A DNA stretch of 64,000 nt, taken from positions 62,001-126,000 of the forward strand of contig DASWEY010000082.1 in NCBI GenBank assembly GCA_036394575.1, in the 5' to 3' direction. A program made the position numbers and the translations under genes. The first letter of the stretch is position 1; the number at the start of each line of letters is the position of its first letter. Origin of the DNA: UKL13-2 sp036394575 (lineage in GTDB: Bacteria; Pseudomonadota; Gammaproteobacteria; Burkholderiales; Usitatibacteraceae). Of this stretch, positions 9,355 through 18,328 are shown one piece after another. The notes below the pieces were generated by a model. The model was given only the letters and a program-made list of their open reading frames with translations, made no database searches and was not told where the DNA came from.

Positions 9355-10257
9355 ATGAACATCCTGCCCGCCGGCGCCGACCGGGTCGAAACGCCGCTAC
9401 GGCGCTTCTGCAGCGAGTTCGCCGAATCGAAGCTGGCGCTGACTGGTCTGGCGCTATTGATTATCGTGTTGCTAGTCGCCTTATTTGCCCCGCTGATTTC
9501 GCCGCAGAACCCTTATGACCTCGCCCAGCTGGACGTGCTCGACGGCAAGCTCGCGCCGGGCGAGCAATCGATGGCCGGAAAAACGCATATGCTTGGTACC
9601 GACGATCAGGGCCGCGACATGCTGTCCGGCATTTTTTATGGCCTGCGCATCTCGCTCGGCGTCGGCGTGATCAGCACTGTCGCCGCCGTGATCATCGGGC
9701 TGGTGTTCGGTTTGCTCGCGGCCTATTGCGGCGGCTGGGTCGACAGCCTGATCATGCGCATTGTCGATATCCAGCTGTCGTTTCCCGCGATCCTGATCGC
9801 ATTGATCCTGCTTGCGGTATTCGGGCAGGGCGTCGACAAGGTAATCATCGCCCTGATCACGGTGCAGTGGGCCTACTACGCGCGCACGGTGCGCGCCACC
9901 GCCATGGTCGAGAAGCAGAAGGAATATATCGAGGCTGCACGGGTGCTGGCGCTGGGCCGCGCACGCATTCTGTTTCGCCACCTGTTGCCCAATTGCCTGC
10001 CGCCGCTGATCGTGGTCGCCACGGTGCAGGTGGCGCATGCGATCGCGCTTGAATCCACCCTGTCATTTCTGGGGCTCGGGCTGCCGATTACCGAACCCTC
10101 TCTCGGTTTGCTGATTTCGAATGGCTTCACCTATTTGATGAGCGGAAAATACTGGATTTCTTTTTATCCCGGGCTGGCGCTGCTGGTGACGATCATGTCG
10201 ATCAATCTGGTCGCCGATCAGTTGCGCGATGTACTCAATCCGAGGCTGAAGCGATGA
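9355..10257 (+). CDS. ABC transporter permease, DppC type
   Basis: Second membrane subunit of the peptide importer. The N-terminal OppC domain contains FAESKLALTGLALLIIVLLV as the first helix, then LGTDDQGRDMLSGIFYGLRI, a well-known DppC signature. The EAA loop is EAARVLALGRARILFRHLLP. The 300-residue length fits. The start at 9355 lies one base after the upstream stop; another in-frame ATG at 9337 would overlap the previous gene and is less likely. A 100-bp spacer with no obvious feature separates it from the ATPase genes. Confidence 0.93.
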   Translation: MNILPAGADRVETPLRRFCSEFAESKLALTGLALLIIVLLVALFAPLISPQNPYDLAQLDVLDGKLAPGEQSMAGKTHMLGTDDQGRDMLSGIFYGLRISLGVGVISTVAAVIIGLVFGLLAAYCGGWVDSLIMRIVDIQLSFPAILIALILLAVFGQGVDKVIIALITVQWAYYARTVRATAMVEKQKEYIEAARVLALGRARILFRHLLPNCLPPLIVVATVQVAHAIALESTLSFLGLGLPITEPSLGLLISNGFTYLMSGKYWISFYPGLALLVTIMSINLVADQLRDVLNPRLKR

Positions 10258-10357
10258 AAACTGCCCGCTCCAATTTACGTAGAACGCCATTCGGTGCGCC
10301 TTTTGAGGCAAAAATGCCTGAAACGCCGCTCCAGTGCTTGAGTTTGGATTTTAGATC

Positions 10358-11344
10358 ATGAGCCCGGTATTGCGTGTCGAAAACCTGCAAACGCACTTTT
10401 TCACCAAGGCGGGCGTGGTCAAGGCGGTGGACGGTGTCTCGTTTATGCTCGAGCGCGGCAGGATATTGGGCCTGGTGGGCGAATCCGGATCCGGCAAATC
10501 GATGACCGGTTATTCGATCATGGGGCTGATCGATCCGCCGGGAAAAATTATCGGCGGCAAGATCGAACTCAACGGCAAGGACATCACCCGTCTCACGACG
10601 CCGCAATGGCGCGGATTGCGCGGCAACCGCGTCGCGATGATCTTTCAGGATCCGATGATGACCCTGAACCCGGTGCTGCGCATCGACACGCAAATGATCG
10701 AGGCGCTGACGGCGCACCAGAAAATCAGTGCGCGCGCTGCACGCGACCGCTGCCGCGAGGCGCTGGTCAAAGTGGGCATTCCCTCGCCGGAAGAGCGTCT
10801 GCTGGCCTACCCGCATCAATTTTCCGGTGGCATGCGCCAGCGCGTCGCCATCGCCATCGCCTTGCTGAACAAGCCGGACGTGATCATTGCCGATGAACCC
10901 ACCACCGCGCTCGACGTCACCATCCAGGGACAGATTCTGTGCGAGATGCAAAAAATGTGTCGCGAATCCGGCACCGCCCTGGTGTGGATCACGCACGACC
11001 TGTCGGTAATCGCCGGCCTCGCCGATGACATCGCCGTGATGTACGCTGGCAAGGTGGTCGAATCGGGCAGCACCAGCGAACTGCTCGATGCGCCGCTTCA
11101 TCCCTACACCCGCGGGCTGCTGGAATCCGTGCCCAGCCGCAACCGCAAAGGCGAACCCTTGAAACAGATTCCCGGCATGACGCCGTCCCTGCTGGCGATC
11201 GGCGCAGGTTGCGCGTTTCGCGACCGCTGCGGCTATCGCCAGGCTGACTGCGAGTCCGCGCCATCACTCGCGCAGTCGACCGGGCCGGTATCGACGCAAC
11301 ACCGCGTGCGCTGCTTTCATCCCTTGATGAGCCCGCCGGCATGA
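10358..11344 (+). CDS. Peptide ABC transporter ATPase, DppD type
   Basis: Cytoplasmic ATP-hydrolysing subunit. Walker A is GESGSGKS (about residue 42), the signature is FSGGMRQRV, Walker B is VIIADEPTTALD, and the switch histidine is in VWITHDLSVIA. The C-terminal oligopeptide-type extension has the Cys-rich block CAFRDRCGYRQADC, which in this family can hold an iron-sulfur or zinc site. Length 328 aa is normal. It overlaps the next ATPase by 4 bp; together they form the heterodimeric motor. Confidence 0.94.
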   Translation: MSPVLRVENLQTHFFTKAGVVKAVDGVSFMLERGRILGLVGESGSGKSMTGYSIMGLIDPPGKIIGGKIELNGKDITRLTTPQWRGLRGNRVAMIFQDPMMTLNPVLRIDTQMIEALTAHQKISARAARDRCREALVKVGIPSPEERLLAYPHQFSGGMRQRVAIAIALLNKPDVIIADEPTTALDVTIQGQILCEMQKMCRESGTALVWITHDLSVIAGLADDIAVMYAGKVVESGSTSELLDAPLHPYTRGLLESVPSRNRKGEPLKQIPGMTPSLLAIGAGCAFRDRCGYRQADCESAPSLAQSTGPVSTQHRVRCFHPLMSPPA

Positions 11345-12336
11345 GCACCATTCTCGAGCTGCAGGATGTTTCCAAGCGCTTCGGCAAACGGCCGGACCTC
11401 GTCGGCAAAATCGCGCGCGCCTGCGGCGCATCGGTTGGCGAACAAACCGTGCATGCGGTCGATCATGTCAATGTAACGATCCAGGCCGGCGAGGTCGTCG
11501 GTCTGGTCGGCGAATCCGGCTGCGGCAAGTCGACGCTGGGCCGCATCGCCGTGGGCCTGCACGCGCCGTCAAACGGCGTCCGCCGCTGGCGCGGAACGGA
11601 CATCGATGCCATGCCGGCAGCCGAACAGCGCGCCACGCAACTCAAGATACAAATGATTTTTCAGGACCCCTACGCCTCGCTCAATCCGCGCCTGCGCGTG
11701 GCAAAAATCGTCGGCGAGGCGCCGTTGGCGCACGGCTTGATTGCCGCCACCGAACAGGCGGATTACGTCGCCGGCCTGATGCAAAAGGTCGGACTGGACC
11801 ACGCCTTGGCGAGCCGCTTCCCGCACCAGTTTTCCGGCGGCCAGCGGGCGCGCATCGGCATCGCGCGGGCGCTTGCCGTCAAACCGGAATTCCTGGTCTG
11901 CGATGAAGCGCTCGCCGCGCTGGACGTCTCCATCCAGGCGCAGGTATTAAACTTGTTCATCGAGCTGCGCGAAACACTCCATCTCACCTATCTGTTCATC
12001 AGCCATGATCTGGGCGTGGTGCGACATATCAGCGACCGCATGTTGATCATGTATCTCGGCCGTATCGTCGAATCCGGGCCCACCGATGCGTTATTCGCCT
12101 CTGCCAACCACCCCTATACCCAGGCGCTGATTGCCGAGGTGCCGCGGCTGGATATCCGCAAAAAAGATTTTGTCGCCATCCGCGGTGAGATACCATCTCC
12201 TCTGGACCCGCCCACCGGTTGCCACTTCCATCCGCGCTGTCCTTACGTAATGTCGCGTTGCAAGACGGAAATCCCGGCACTGAAAGAAATCGCGCCGGCG
12301 CGGTTTTCTGCTTGCCATCTCAACGACGCCACTTAG
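11341..12336 (+). CDS. Peptide ABC transporter ATPase, DppF type
   Basis: Second motor subunit of the importer. Walker A is GESGCGKST, signature FSGGQRARIGIARALA, and the H-loop is in FISHDLGVVRHI. Walker B reads FLVCDEALAALDVSIQAQ: the usual DEPVSALD is DEALAALD here, but the catalytic Glu is kept. An insertion between the first strands (PDLVGKIARACGASVGEQ) lengthens the N-terminal lobe. The C-terminal CHFHPRCPYVMSRC block matches its partner. The amidohydrolase gene starts 13 bp after its stop, so it shares the transcript. Confidence 0.93.
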   Translation: MSTILELQDVSKRFGKRPDLVGKIARACGASVGEQTVHAVDHVNVTIQAGEVVGLVGESGCGKSTLGRIAVGLHAPSNGVRRWRGTDIDAMPAAEQRATQLKIQMIFQDPYASLNPRLRVAKIVGEAPLAHGLIAATEQADYVAGLMQKVGLDHALASRFPHQFSGGQRARIGIARALAVKPEFLVCDEALAALDVSIQAQVLNLFIELRETLHLTYLFISHDLGVVRHISDRMLIMYLGRIVESGPTDALFASANHPYTQALIAEVPRLDIRKKDFVAIRGEIPSPLDPPTGCHFHPRCPYVMSRCKTEIPALKEIAPARFSACHLNDAT

Positions 12337-12349
12337 CTGGTAATTCATC

Positions 12350-13309
12350 ATGTCCGAACACACCGCAAATCAGATTCTCGTTTCACCCCCGGCCACCGAC
12401 CACGATCATGAGATCCCGGTGGTTTTCGATTCGCCGCACAGCGGCACGATTTACCCGGACGATTTCGGTTTCGCTGTACCGTCCGCCATTCTGCGCATGG
12501 CCGAAGACACGCATGTGGAAAAACTTTACGCTGCCGCGCCCGGCAACGGCGCGACCCTGATCGCCGCGCAGTTTCCGCGCAGCTATATCGACTGCAACCG
12601 CTCCCTGCTGGATATCGATCAGGCCCTGCTCGCCACAGCATGGCCAGGGCCCATCAATGTCAGCAAGAAAACCGAAAAGGGCATCGGCCTGGTGTGGCGC
12701 AAACTTGATACCGGCGAAGACATTTACAGCCGCCGGCTCAGCGTTGCCGAAGTGCAGCGTCGCATCGCCACCTGCTATGCGCCATATCACAAGGCGGTGC
12801 GCGACACGATCAACGGCATCCACAAGCATTACGGCGCGGTGTGGCACATCAATTGCCACTCCATGCCGGCGGTGTCGGGACTGGTGGCCGAGGAGGGCCC
12901 CGGCAAGCCGCGCGCGGATTTTGTGCTGGGCGATCGCGATGGCAGCACCTGTTCGCCGGAGTTCACCGCTTTCATCGCCGCTACCTTGCGCGGTTTCGGC
13001 TATGACGTAAAAGTGAACGATCCCTACAAGGGCGTCGAGCTGGTGCGCGCCTATTCGGACCCTGCCGCGCATAAACACTCGATTCAGATCGAGGTCAATC
13101 GCAAGTTGTACATGGATGAAAACAGCCGCGCGCCAAATGCGAATTTCGCACCACTGCAAAACGATATCGCCCGGTTGATCAAGTCCATCGGCGAGTTTGC
13201 CCGGGCCAATATCCCCGAGCATGGCCATCATCACGATTGCGACCACGATCACCATGGCCACGATCACGGACATCATCATCACGATCATGGGCATGGGCAC
13301 AAGCATTAA
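12350..13309 (+). CDS. N-formylglutamate amidohydrolase family protein with His-rich C-terminus
   Basis: Members of this zinc-dependent family hydrolyse N-formyl-L-glutamate or related N-acyl amino acids. The family motifs are visible: VVFDSPHSGTIYP near residue 24, HINCHSMP near residue 166 (probable metal ligands), and GDRDGSTCSPEFTAFIAA. After about residue 280 the protein ends in a His/Asp/Gly tail with some 17 histidines in 29 residues, as in zinc- or nickel-storing tails. It follows an ABC importer by 13 bp and overlaps the next deacylase gene, so it probably acts on the imported compound. The exact substrate is unknown; a role in histidine degradation is unlikely because no hut genes are near. 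Confidence 0.85.
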   Translation: MSEHTANQILVSPPATDHDHEIPVVFDSPHSGTIYPDDFGFAVPSAILRMAEDTHVEKLYAAAPGNGATLIAAQFPRSYIDCNRSLLDIDQALLATAWPGPINVSKKTEKGIGLVWRKLDTGEDIYSRRLSVAEVQRRIATCYAPYHKAVRDTINGIHKHYGAVWHINCHSMPAVSGLVAEEGPGKPRADFVLGDRDGSTCSPEFTAFIAATLRGFGYDVKVNDPYKGVELVRAYSDPAAHKHSIQIEVNRKLYMDENSRAPNANFAPLQNDIARLIKSIGEFARANIPEHGHHHDCDHDHHGHDHGHHHHDHGHGHKH

Positions 13310-14246
13310 AATCGAGCTGGTCGCGCCGGATATTTCGCCTTATAAAAAAGGCAATGCCGGCGTCGATTACGTCACCACTTTCGACTCCAGCAAACCCGGC
13401 CCGCATGTGATGGTGAACGCAATTACCCATGGCAACGAGATTTGCGGCGCCATTGCGGTGGACCGTCTGTTCAGAATGGCGGTGCGGCCTACGCGCGGCA
13501 AGCTGTCGCTGGCATTTGCCAACATCGATGCGTTCCGCTGTTTTGACCCTGCCGAGCCGCACAAATCCCGTTTCATCGATGAGGACTTCAATCGCGTCTG
13601 GACAGTCGCCACGCTCGACGGGCCACGCGACTCAAGCGAACTGCGCCGCGCGCGCGCAATGCGCCCGCTTATCGATCAGGTTGATTTGCTGCTCGACATT
13701 CATTCCATGCATGATCCGCACGGCCCGGTAATGATTTCCGGTCCGCTGGACAAAGGCATTGCCTTCGCGAAGCAGATCGGCATCCCGCGACATATTGTTG
13801 CCGACCACGGGCATGCCAACGGCACACGGATGCGTGATTACGGCGGCTTTGGCAGTTCTTCGTCCCCAAAGAATGCCCTGCTGGTGGAGTGCGGCCAGCA
13901 TTGGGAGCGGGCTGCCGAGCAGGTCGCATGGCAGACCATCTGGCGTTTCCTCAAAAATTGCGGCATCGTCGAACATAGCTTGGCGGCGGCGCAAATTCTG
14001 GATGAAACCCCGCCTGCCCAGTACGTGGTTCGGGTGACCGAGGCCGTGGTCGCGAACAGCCTGGACTTCAGCTTTGCCGAAGGTCTGCATGGCCTCTCGC
14101 ATGTTGCCAGAAAAGGCGACCTGATCGGTTACGACGGCGGGACCCCTGTTGTTGCGCCTTATGACGATTGCGTACTCATCATGCCGACGATGGTGCATGT
14201 AAAGCCCGGCTTGACGGTGGTTCGTCTGGGCCGACTGGATGCCTGA
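13287..14246 (+). CDS. Succinylglutamate desuccinylase/aspartoacylase family zinc hydrolase
   Basis: A carboxypeptidase-fold (M14-like) deacylase that removes an acyl group from an amino acid. Zinc ligands are the His and Glu of THGNE (about residue 50) and the His in LLDIHSMHD; the catalytic Glu is likely that of LLVECGQHWE. A C-terminal beta domain (about 240-319) is typical of the family. The start at 13287 (or 13293) overlaps the His tail of the previous gene by 17-23 bp; a longer upstream frame would only read the His repeats out of frame and is rejected. The ligand may be an N-acyl amino acid or short peptide, given the importer upstream. Confidence 0.85.
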   Translation: MGMGTSIKIELVAPDISPYKKGNAGVDYVTTFDSSKPGPHVMVNAITHGNEICGAIAVDRLFRMAVRPTRGKLSLAFANIDAFRCFDPAEPHKSRFIDEDFNRVWTVATLDGPRDSSELRRARAMRPLIDQVDLLLDIHSMHDPHGPVMISGPLDKGIAFAKQIGIPRHIVADHGHANGTRMRDYGGFGSSSSPKNALLVECGQHWERAAEQVAWQTIWRFLKNCGIVEHSLAAAQILDETPPAQYVVRVTEAVVANSLDFSFAEGLHGLSHVARKGDLIGYDGGTPVVAPYDDCVLIMPTMVHVKPGLTVVRLGRLDA

Positions 14247-14264
14247 GTCGTTCCATAGCGGCGA

Positions 14265-15548
14265 TTAGCCGCCGTTTTCCTCGACCTTACCCGAGGGACG
14301 TATACCGAGTTGCTTCAGTTTGCGGTATAGATGCGTGCGCTCCAGACCAACCCTGTCGGCGACGCGCGACATATTGCCGTCGGCCAGGCGAATATGGTGC
14401 AGAAAGTACTGGTGCTCAAAGCGTTCGCGGGCCTCACGTAGCGGAAGATCAAACGGGATGCCGCCCACTGGTGCCTGGACAGCAACCTGGTCGAGCCCGA
14501 ACTCGCGCGCGGCCCGCGCCACATCGTCGGCAGTAATTTCGGTGGTCAGCACCGTCAGGGCCAATGTTTTCACCGCGTTCTGCAATACCGGCAGATTCCC
14601 AGGCCAATCGAGATTGCGCAGCGCATTCAGCGCCCCGACGCTGAAATGCCGCAACGGCGCCTCATTGGCTTCGACCATTTGCCGCAGGATAGTCGAGACC
14701 AGATCGGGAATATCTTCCGGGTGCTCGCGCAGACTGGGGATGCGCAAGGTAATGCCGGAAAGCTGTGTCATCAACTGCGCATCGAATTCACCGCCGTCAA
14801 TAAGCGGCACCATCGACTGCGAGGTGGTGCTGACCAGACGCACATTGAATTTTTCGAGCTTGGTAACCAGTTGCGCCAAGCCCTTTTGTTCGTTTTTGTT
14901 CAGGGCCTCGATCTTCTCTATAAACAGTACGCCGTCGCGCGCATCCGTCAACGGCACGAATGGGTTTTCAGCCAGCCAGGCGTGATCCGTCGGTGCGATC
15001 CAGGCGGTATTGCGCTGGTGAACCGCGTGCGCAATCAACTCAAAGCCGCAGCCCGGCTCCCCCGTCAGCAGCAGCGGCACCTTGAGGCGGCCAACCTGCT
15101 CAAGGCGCTGCTTCAAATCCACCATGATTTTGGAGCGGCCCAGGTGCTCAAAACTCAAACCCGCTTTTGGCAGCAGGCGCCCACCCTGCAGGGCCTTGCC
15201 GACAGTCGCGACCAGCTTCGGCAGGCTGATGGGTTTTTCCAGAAAATCAATGGCGCCGATACGCGTGGCCTCAACGGCGGACTCGATGGTGCCATGCCCC
15301 GACATCATCACCACCGGCATCGTCAATTGTCCGGATTCCGCCCACTCCTTGAGCAGGGAAATGCCATCGGTATCGGGCATCCAGATGTCCAGCAGCACCA
15401 AATCGGGCCGCGCCTCGCGGCGCATGCTGCGCGCGCTGGCGGCATTGTCGGCGAGCCTGACGTTGTACCCCTCGTCCTTCAGAATTTCGGAGAGAAGTTC
15501 GCGGATGCCGATTTCGTCATCGACGACCAATATATTGTTTGCTGACAT
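14265..15548 (-). CDS. ntrX: NtrX-like response regulator with degenerate AAA+ domain
   Basis: Partner of the NtrY-like kinase encoded upstream on the same strand. The receiver domain (1-120) is intact: D10, D11, phospho-acceptor D54, S83 and K105. The central domain (about 140-340) is a shrunken sigma-54-activator AAA+ module: Walker A is GEPGCGFE, with Phe for the catalytic Lys; Walker B is GVLFIEKIE instead of a DE pair; the GAFTGA loop is missing and the arginine-finger region reads LMTQLSGITLRI. The C-terminal Fis-type helix-turn-helix is well kept (NMSRVADRVGLERTHLYRKL). It can therefore probably be phosphorylated and bind DNA but not drive sigma-54 by ATP hydrolysis. Confidence 0.88.
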   Translation of the reverse strand: MSANNILVVDDEIGIRELLSEILKDEGYNVRLADNAASARSMRREARPDLVLLDIWMPDTDGISLLKEWAESGQLTMPVVMMSGHGTIESAVEATRIGAIDFLEKPISLPKLVATVGKALQGGRLLPKAGLSFEHLGRSKIMVDLKQRLEQVGRLKVPLLLTGEPGCGFELIAHAVHQRNTAWIAPTDHAWLAENPFVPLTDARDGVLFIEKIEALNKNEQKGLAQLVTKLEKFNVRLVSTTSQSMVPLIDGGEFDAQLMTQLSGITLRIPSLREHPEDIPDLVSTILRQMVEANEAPLRHFSVGALNALRNLDWPGNLPVLQNAVKTLALTVLTTEITADDVARAAREFGLDQVAVQAPVGGIPFDLPLREARERFEHQYFLHHIRLADGNMSRVADRVGLERTHLYRKLKQLGIRPSGKVEENGG

Positions 15549-15568
15549 ATTGTGACCTCAAGCTGCTT

Positions 15569-17743
15569 TCATGATTCGATTTGCGGTGCGCGGGGGGTAG
15601 ATACTGTATTTGTGTCGGCAATAAATACCACCGGCAGGGTAACCCGGACGCTTGTCCCATGGGGCTCCACATTGCTTACACTGATGCGACCACGGTGTTC
15701 GTCGACGATTTTCTTGACGATCGCCAGTCCCAACCCGGTCCCTTTCGGCTTGGTCGTGACGTAGGGTTCAAATATTCGCGTCATCACATCCTCCCTGACC
15801 CCGCCGCCATTGTCTTCCACAACCAGTTGCACCTGGTCATCATCGATGCGCGTGGAGATCGTGACGCACGGATCCGGACTGCCGGCACATGCATCCAGCG
15901 CATTCTGGATCAGGTTATGCAGCACCTGCCGCAACAGCGCCGGATCCGCCGTCATCACGGGAATGTCTTCCGCCAGTATCGTTCTTATCGACACGCTCAT
16001 GGATTCATAGAGAACAAGCACATCCCGCACCAACTCATTAAACACCAAGGGTACAGGCGTAAGGCGAGAACTGCGCGAGTAAAGACTGAAGTCGTCAACC
16101 ATGCCCTTCAGCGCGCCCACTTGCGCAACAATGGTGTTCGTTGCACGCGTCAATAGTTCTTGCTCATGCGCCGGCAGTTTATTGGCGAGCTTGAGCTGCA
16201 GTCGTTCGGCCGAGAGCTGAATCGGCGTCAGGGGATTCTTGATTTCATGCGCCAGCCTTCGTGCCACCTCGCCCCAGGCGGCATCGCGCTGGGCCTGGAT
16301 GAGGCCGGTGATATCGTCGAAAACAAAGACAAATCCGGAGTCAATGGTTGCCGGCAGCTTGGTGGCGCGCACCAGCAGCGTGCGGCGCCCACGCGGTCCC
16401 TCGTAAACAATTTGCCGCTCCCATGATTTGTCGCGAGTGGAGGCCAGCTGCGCCCTGATTTCATCTACCAACGGCTTTAGCCGGGGCCGGATTGTCCCCC
16501 ACTCGGGCAGGCGCAGTTCGCCCAGGGCATCGTGATCGAAACCGAGCATCTCCTCAGCGTTCTTGTTGATTGTCCTGACATACAGGCGGGCATCGAGCGT
16601 CATTACGCCGGAGGTAAGATGCCCCAGAATCGACTCCAGATAGGTATTTGCATTTTCCAGTTCCTGCTGCTTTCTTGCCACCACATCGGAGGCCTCACCC
16701 AACTGGCGTGTCATGGTGTTGAATGATTGTGTCAGCACACCGAACTCATCGCGGCTCTTCACCGGATTGAGGCGCGTGAAGTCGCCCTTGGCGATTGCGC
16801 GCGTCGCCTCGGCAAGTGCAGACAATGGCGAGGAAAGTCGTTCCGACAGCAGAAAAGACAGCGCTATTGCCGAGAACAGGGTAAGTAGCATGGCCAGGGT
16901 GAGGGTGAGCGCGAACAGGCGCTTCAGCCCTTGCCGTTGATAGCCCAGTTGTTCGTAATCGCGAAAGCCGGCTTCGACACTTTGCGCATCAGCAACCAAG
17001 GTTTTGGGCGCTGCCATCACCACCTGGATGGCGCGCGGACCTTCCACGGAGGGTGCCGATGGTACGCCGATTACGGCGCGAAGATAGAGCCCCCGATCTG
17101 ACAGCGTTTCAACCATCTTGACCGGAAATTTTTGCATGGCGTCGCGCAGTTCCTGGGTATTCGGTTTGTCGATGAAGATAGGCGCGCGCGTGTTAGTGGC
17201 TGTGGCGATCGATTGCAGCTTGCCATCCGCCGCGAACAAGGCAATTTCATCGAACCCGTACTGCACCCGTAACTGACGCAAGGTTTCAGCGTCTTCCAGC
17301 GGCCGGTCCGCAACGCGAGCGGCAGCATCGCGCCCCTTGCGAACCACTTCGGCAAGCGCCGCATCGAGTGCACTCTTGCCCAGATTGAGCGCGCCCTCAA
17401 GGGCCTTGTCCACTGGTACGTCAAACCAGGAGTCAATCGAGCGATTCAGAAACTGCACCGAGATCGCATATACCAGGCCGCCGGGAATTATCGCCATCAA
17501 GACGAATACCGCCATCAGGCGTAAGGCCAGCTTGGAGCCGAATACGCGGGCGCGGAGTTTTTTGACCAAGGAGTAAATCTGATAGCCGATCAGACCCAGA
17601 AGACCGGCAGTAAGCGCGATCCCCAGGCCGAACAACCACGGGTAGTGCTCGGCGAAAAATGCATTGTTGCTGCTGGCGCGAAACAACAGTGTGATCAGGC
17701 CGAGCCCGATTGCAATACATGCCAGGATGATGACGCGGATCAT
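15569..17743 (-). CDS. ntrY: NtrY-like membrane sensor histidine kinase
   Basis: A 724-residue membrane kinase. Two N-terminal helices, then a third near residue 70 (LMAVFVLMAIIPGGLVYAIS), a large periplasmic sensor (about 95-285), a further helix (LTLTLAMLLTLFSAIALSF), a HAMP linker (SPLSALAEATRAIAKGDF), a PAS domain (about 370-480), and the kinase core. The phospho-accepting His is H499 in RRLAHEIKNPLTP; ATP-binding boxes are LIQNALDA, VEDNGGGV and GTGLGLAIVKKIV. NtrY homologues respond to nitrogen or redox status. It overlaps the DUF4390 gene by 4 bp and ends 20 bp before the regulator gene, forming one transcript. Confidence 0.92.
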   Translation of the reverse strand: MIRVIILACIAIGLGLITLLFRASSNNAFFAEHYPWLFGLGIALTAGLLGLIGYQIYSLVKKLRARVFGSKLALRLMAVFVLMAIIPGGLVYAISVQFLNRSIDSWFDVPVDKALEGALNLGKSALDAALAEVVRKGRDAAARVADRPLEDAETLRQLRVQYGFDEIALFAADGKLQSIATATNTRAPIFIDKPNTQELRDAMQKFPVKMVETLSDRGLYLRAVIGVPSAPSVEGPRAIQVVMAAPKTLVADAQSVEAGFRDYEQLGYQRQGLKRLFALTLTLAMLLTLFSAIALSFLLSERLSSPLSALAEATRAIAKGDFTRLNPVKSRDEFGVLTQSFNTMTRQLGEASDVVARKQQELENANTYLESILGHLTSGVMTLDARLYVRTINKNAEEMLGFDHDALGELRLPEWGTIRPRLKPLVDEIRAQLASTRDKSWERQIVYEGPRGRRTLLVRATKLPATIDSGFVFVFDDITGLIQAQRDAAWGEVARRLAHEIKNPLTPIQLSAERLQLKLANKLPAHEQELLTRATNTIVAQVGALKGMVDDFSLYSRSSRLTPVPLVFNELVRDVLVLYESMSVSIRTILAEDIPVMTADPALLRQVLHNLIQNALDACAGSPDPCVTISTRIDDDQVQLVVEDNGGGVREDVMTRIFEPYVTTKPKGTGLGLAIVKKIVDEHRGRISVSNVEPHGTSVRVTLPVVFIADTNTVSTPRAPQIES

Positions 17744-18324
17744 GGCTTGTCATCCCCGCTAACTGTCCAACGATACCAGTCGGAGGAGAGACTCCATTCC
17801 TTGGACGCCAATACATTGAGCTGAAAGGGTTTGGGGAGCTGCGAGGTATCCAGGCGAAAGCGCACTGCGGCTTGATACTTTTCCCCGGGTTTGAGACGCC
17901 CCTTTTCAAGCACCGTCCACGATCGCACCCGTGACAGAATGCGTTTAACTTCGTCGAAAGACGATACGTTCTGCGATACGCCGGAAACGGTGACCCGGTA
18001 TTGATCGGTAAGCGGGGCGAAGCCAATTCGACGTTCGCGCGTCGCACGCGCCACCACCTGATCCAACCAGTACCAGCGATTGCGCGTCAGTTCGAATTCG
18101 ACGACGAAATAAAGCGGCACACCTTTGCGCACGGCTTCCTGCATGCCGGCGGTCAGCGATATATCCAGTTCCGCGTCGAGTTGATAGCCCTCGTCGGTGG
18201 CCTCCAGCCTGACCGAATGGAAGGTGGCACCCTCCGCTGCAGCAATACGGGGCACGCCAAGAGCAAAAGCAATCCCGATAAAAACACACAGCGCCAGGCA
18301 TGCGTGCGCAATCGGCCGTCCCAT
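17740..18324 (-). CDS. DUF4390 family exported protein
   Basis: A 194-residue protein of unknown function regularly found between rsmB and ntrY in betaproteobacteria. It has a signal peptide (ACLALCVFIGIAFALGVPRIAAA) and a beta-rich mature part with YFVVEFELTRNRWYWLDQVV and a Trp-rich end (EWSLSSDWYRWTVSGD). The start at 18324 is preferred because it lies 4 bp after the rsmB stop; in-frame starts further upstream would run into rsmB. The 3' end overlaps ntrY by 4 bp. Its place suggests a periplasmic partner of the kinase, but that is inference only. Confidence 0.82.
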   Translation of the reverse strand: MGRPIAHACLALCVFIGIAFALGVPRIAAAEGATFHSVRLEATDEGYQLDAELDISLTAGMQEAVRKGVPLYFVVEFELTRNRWYWLDQVVARATRERRIGFAPLTDQYRVTVSGVSQNVSSFDEVKRILSRVRSWTVLEKGRLKPGEKYQAAVRFRLDTSQLPKPFQLNVLASKEWSLSSDWYRWTVSGDDKP

Positions 18325-18328
18325 GCGC

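Noticed and set aside
13197..13286. Longer N-terminus for the aspartoacylase-like protein
   Set aside because: It would read the His repeat of the previous gene in another frame as Ile/Thr/Met repeats; family homology starts after 13287.
12383..13306. 307-codon antisense frame over the amidohydrolase gene
   Set aside because: Same cause; its hydrophobic Val/Met/Ile start is only the complement of the His repeats.
14646..15545. 299-codon plus-strand frame opposite the NtrX-like gene
   Set aside because: Gln/Arg/His-rich shadow of a gene with a recognisable receiver and helix-turn-helix.
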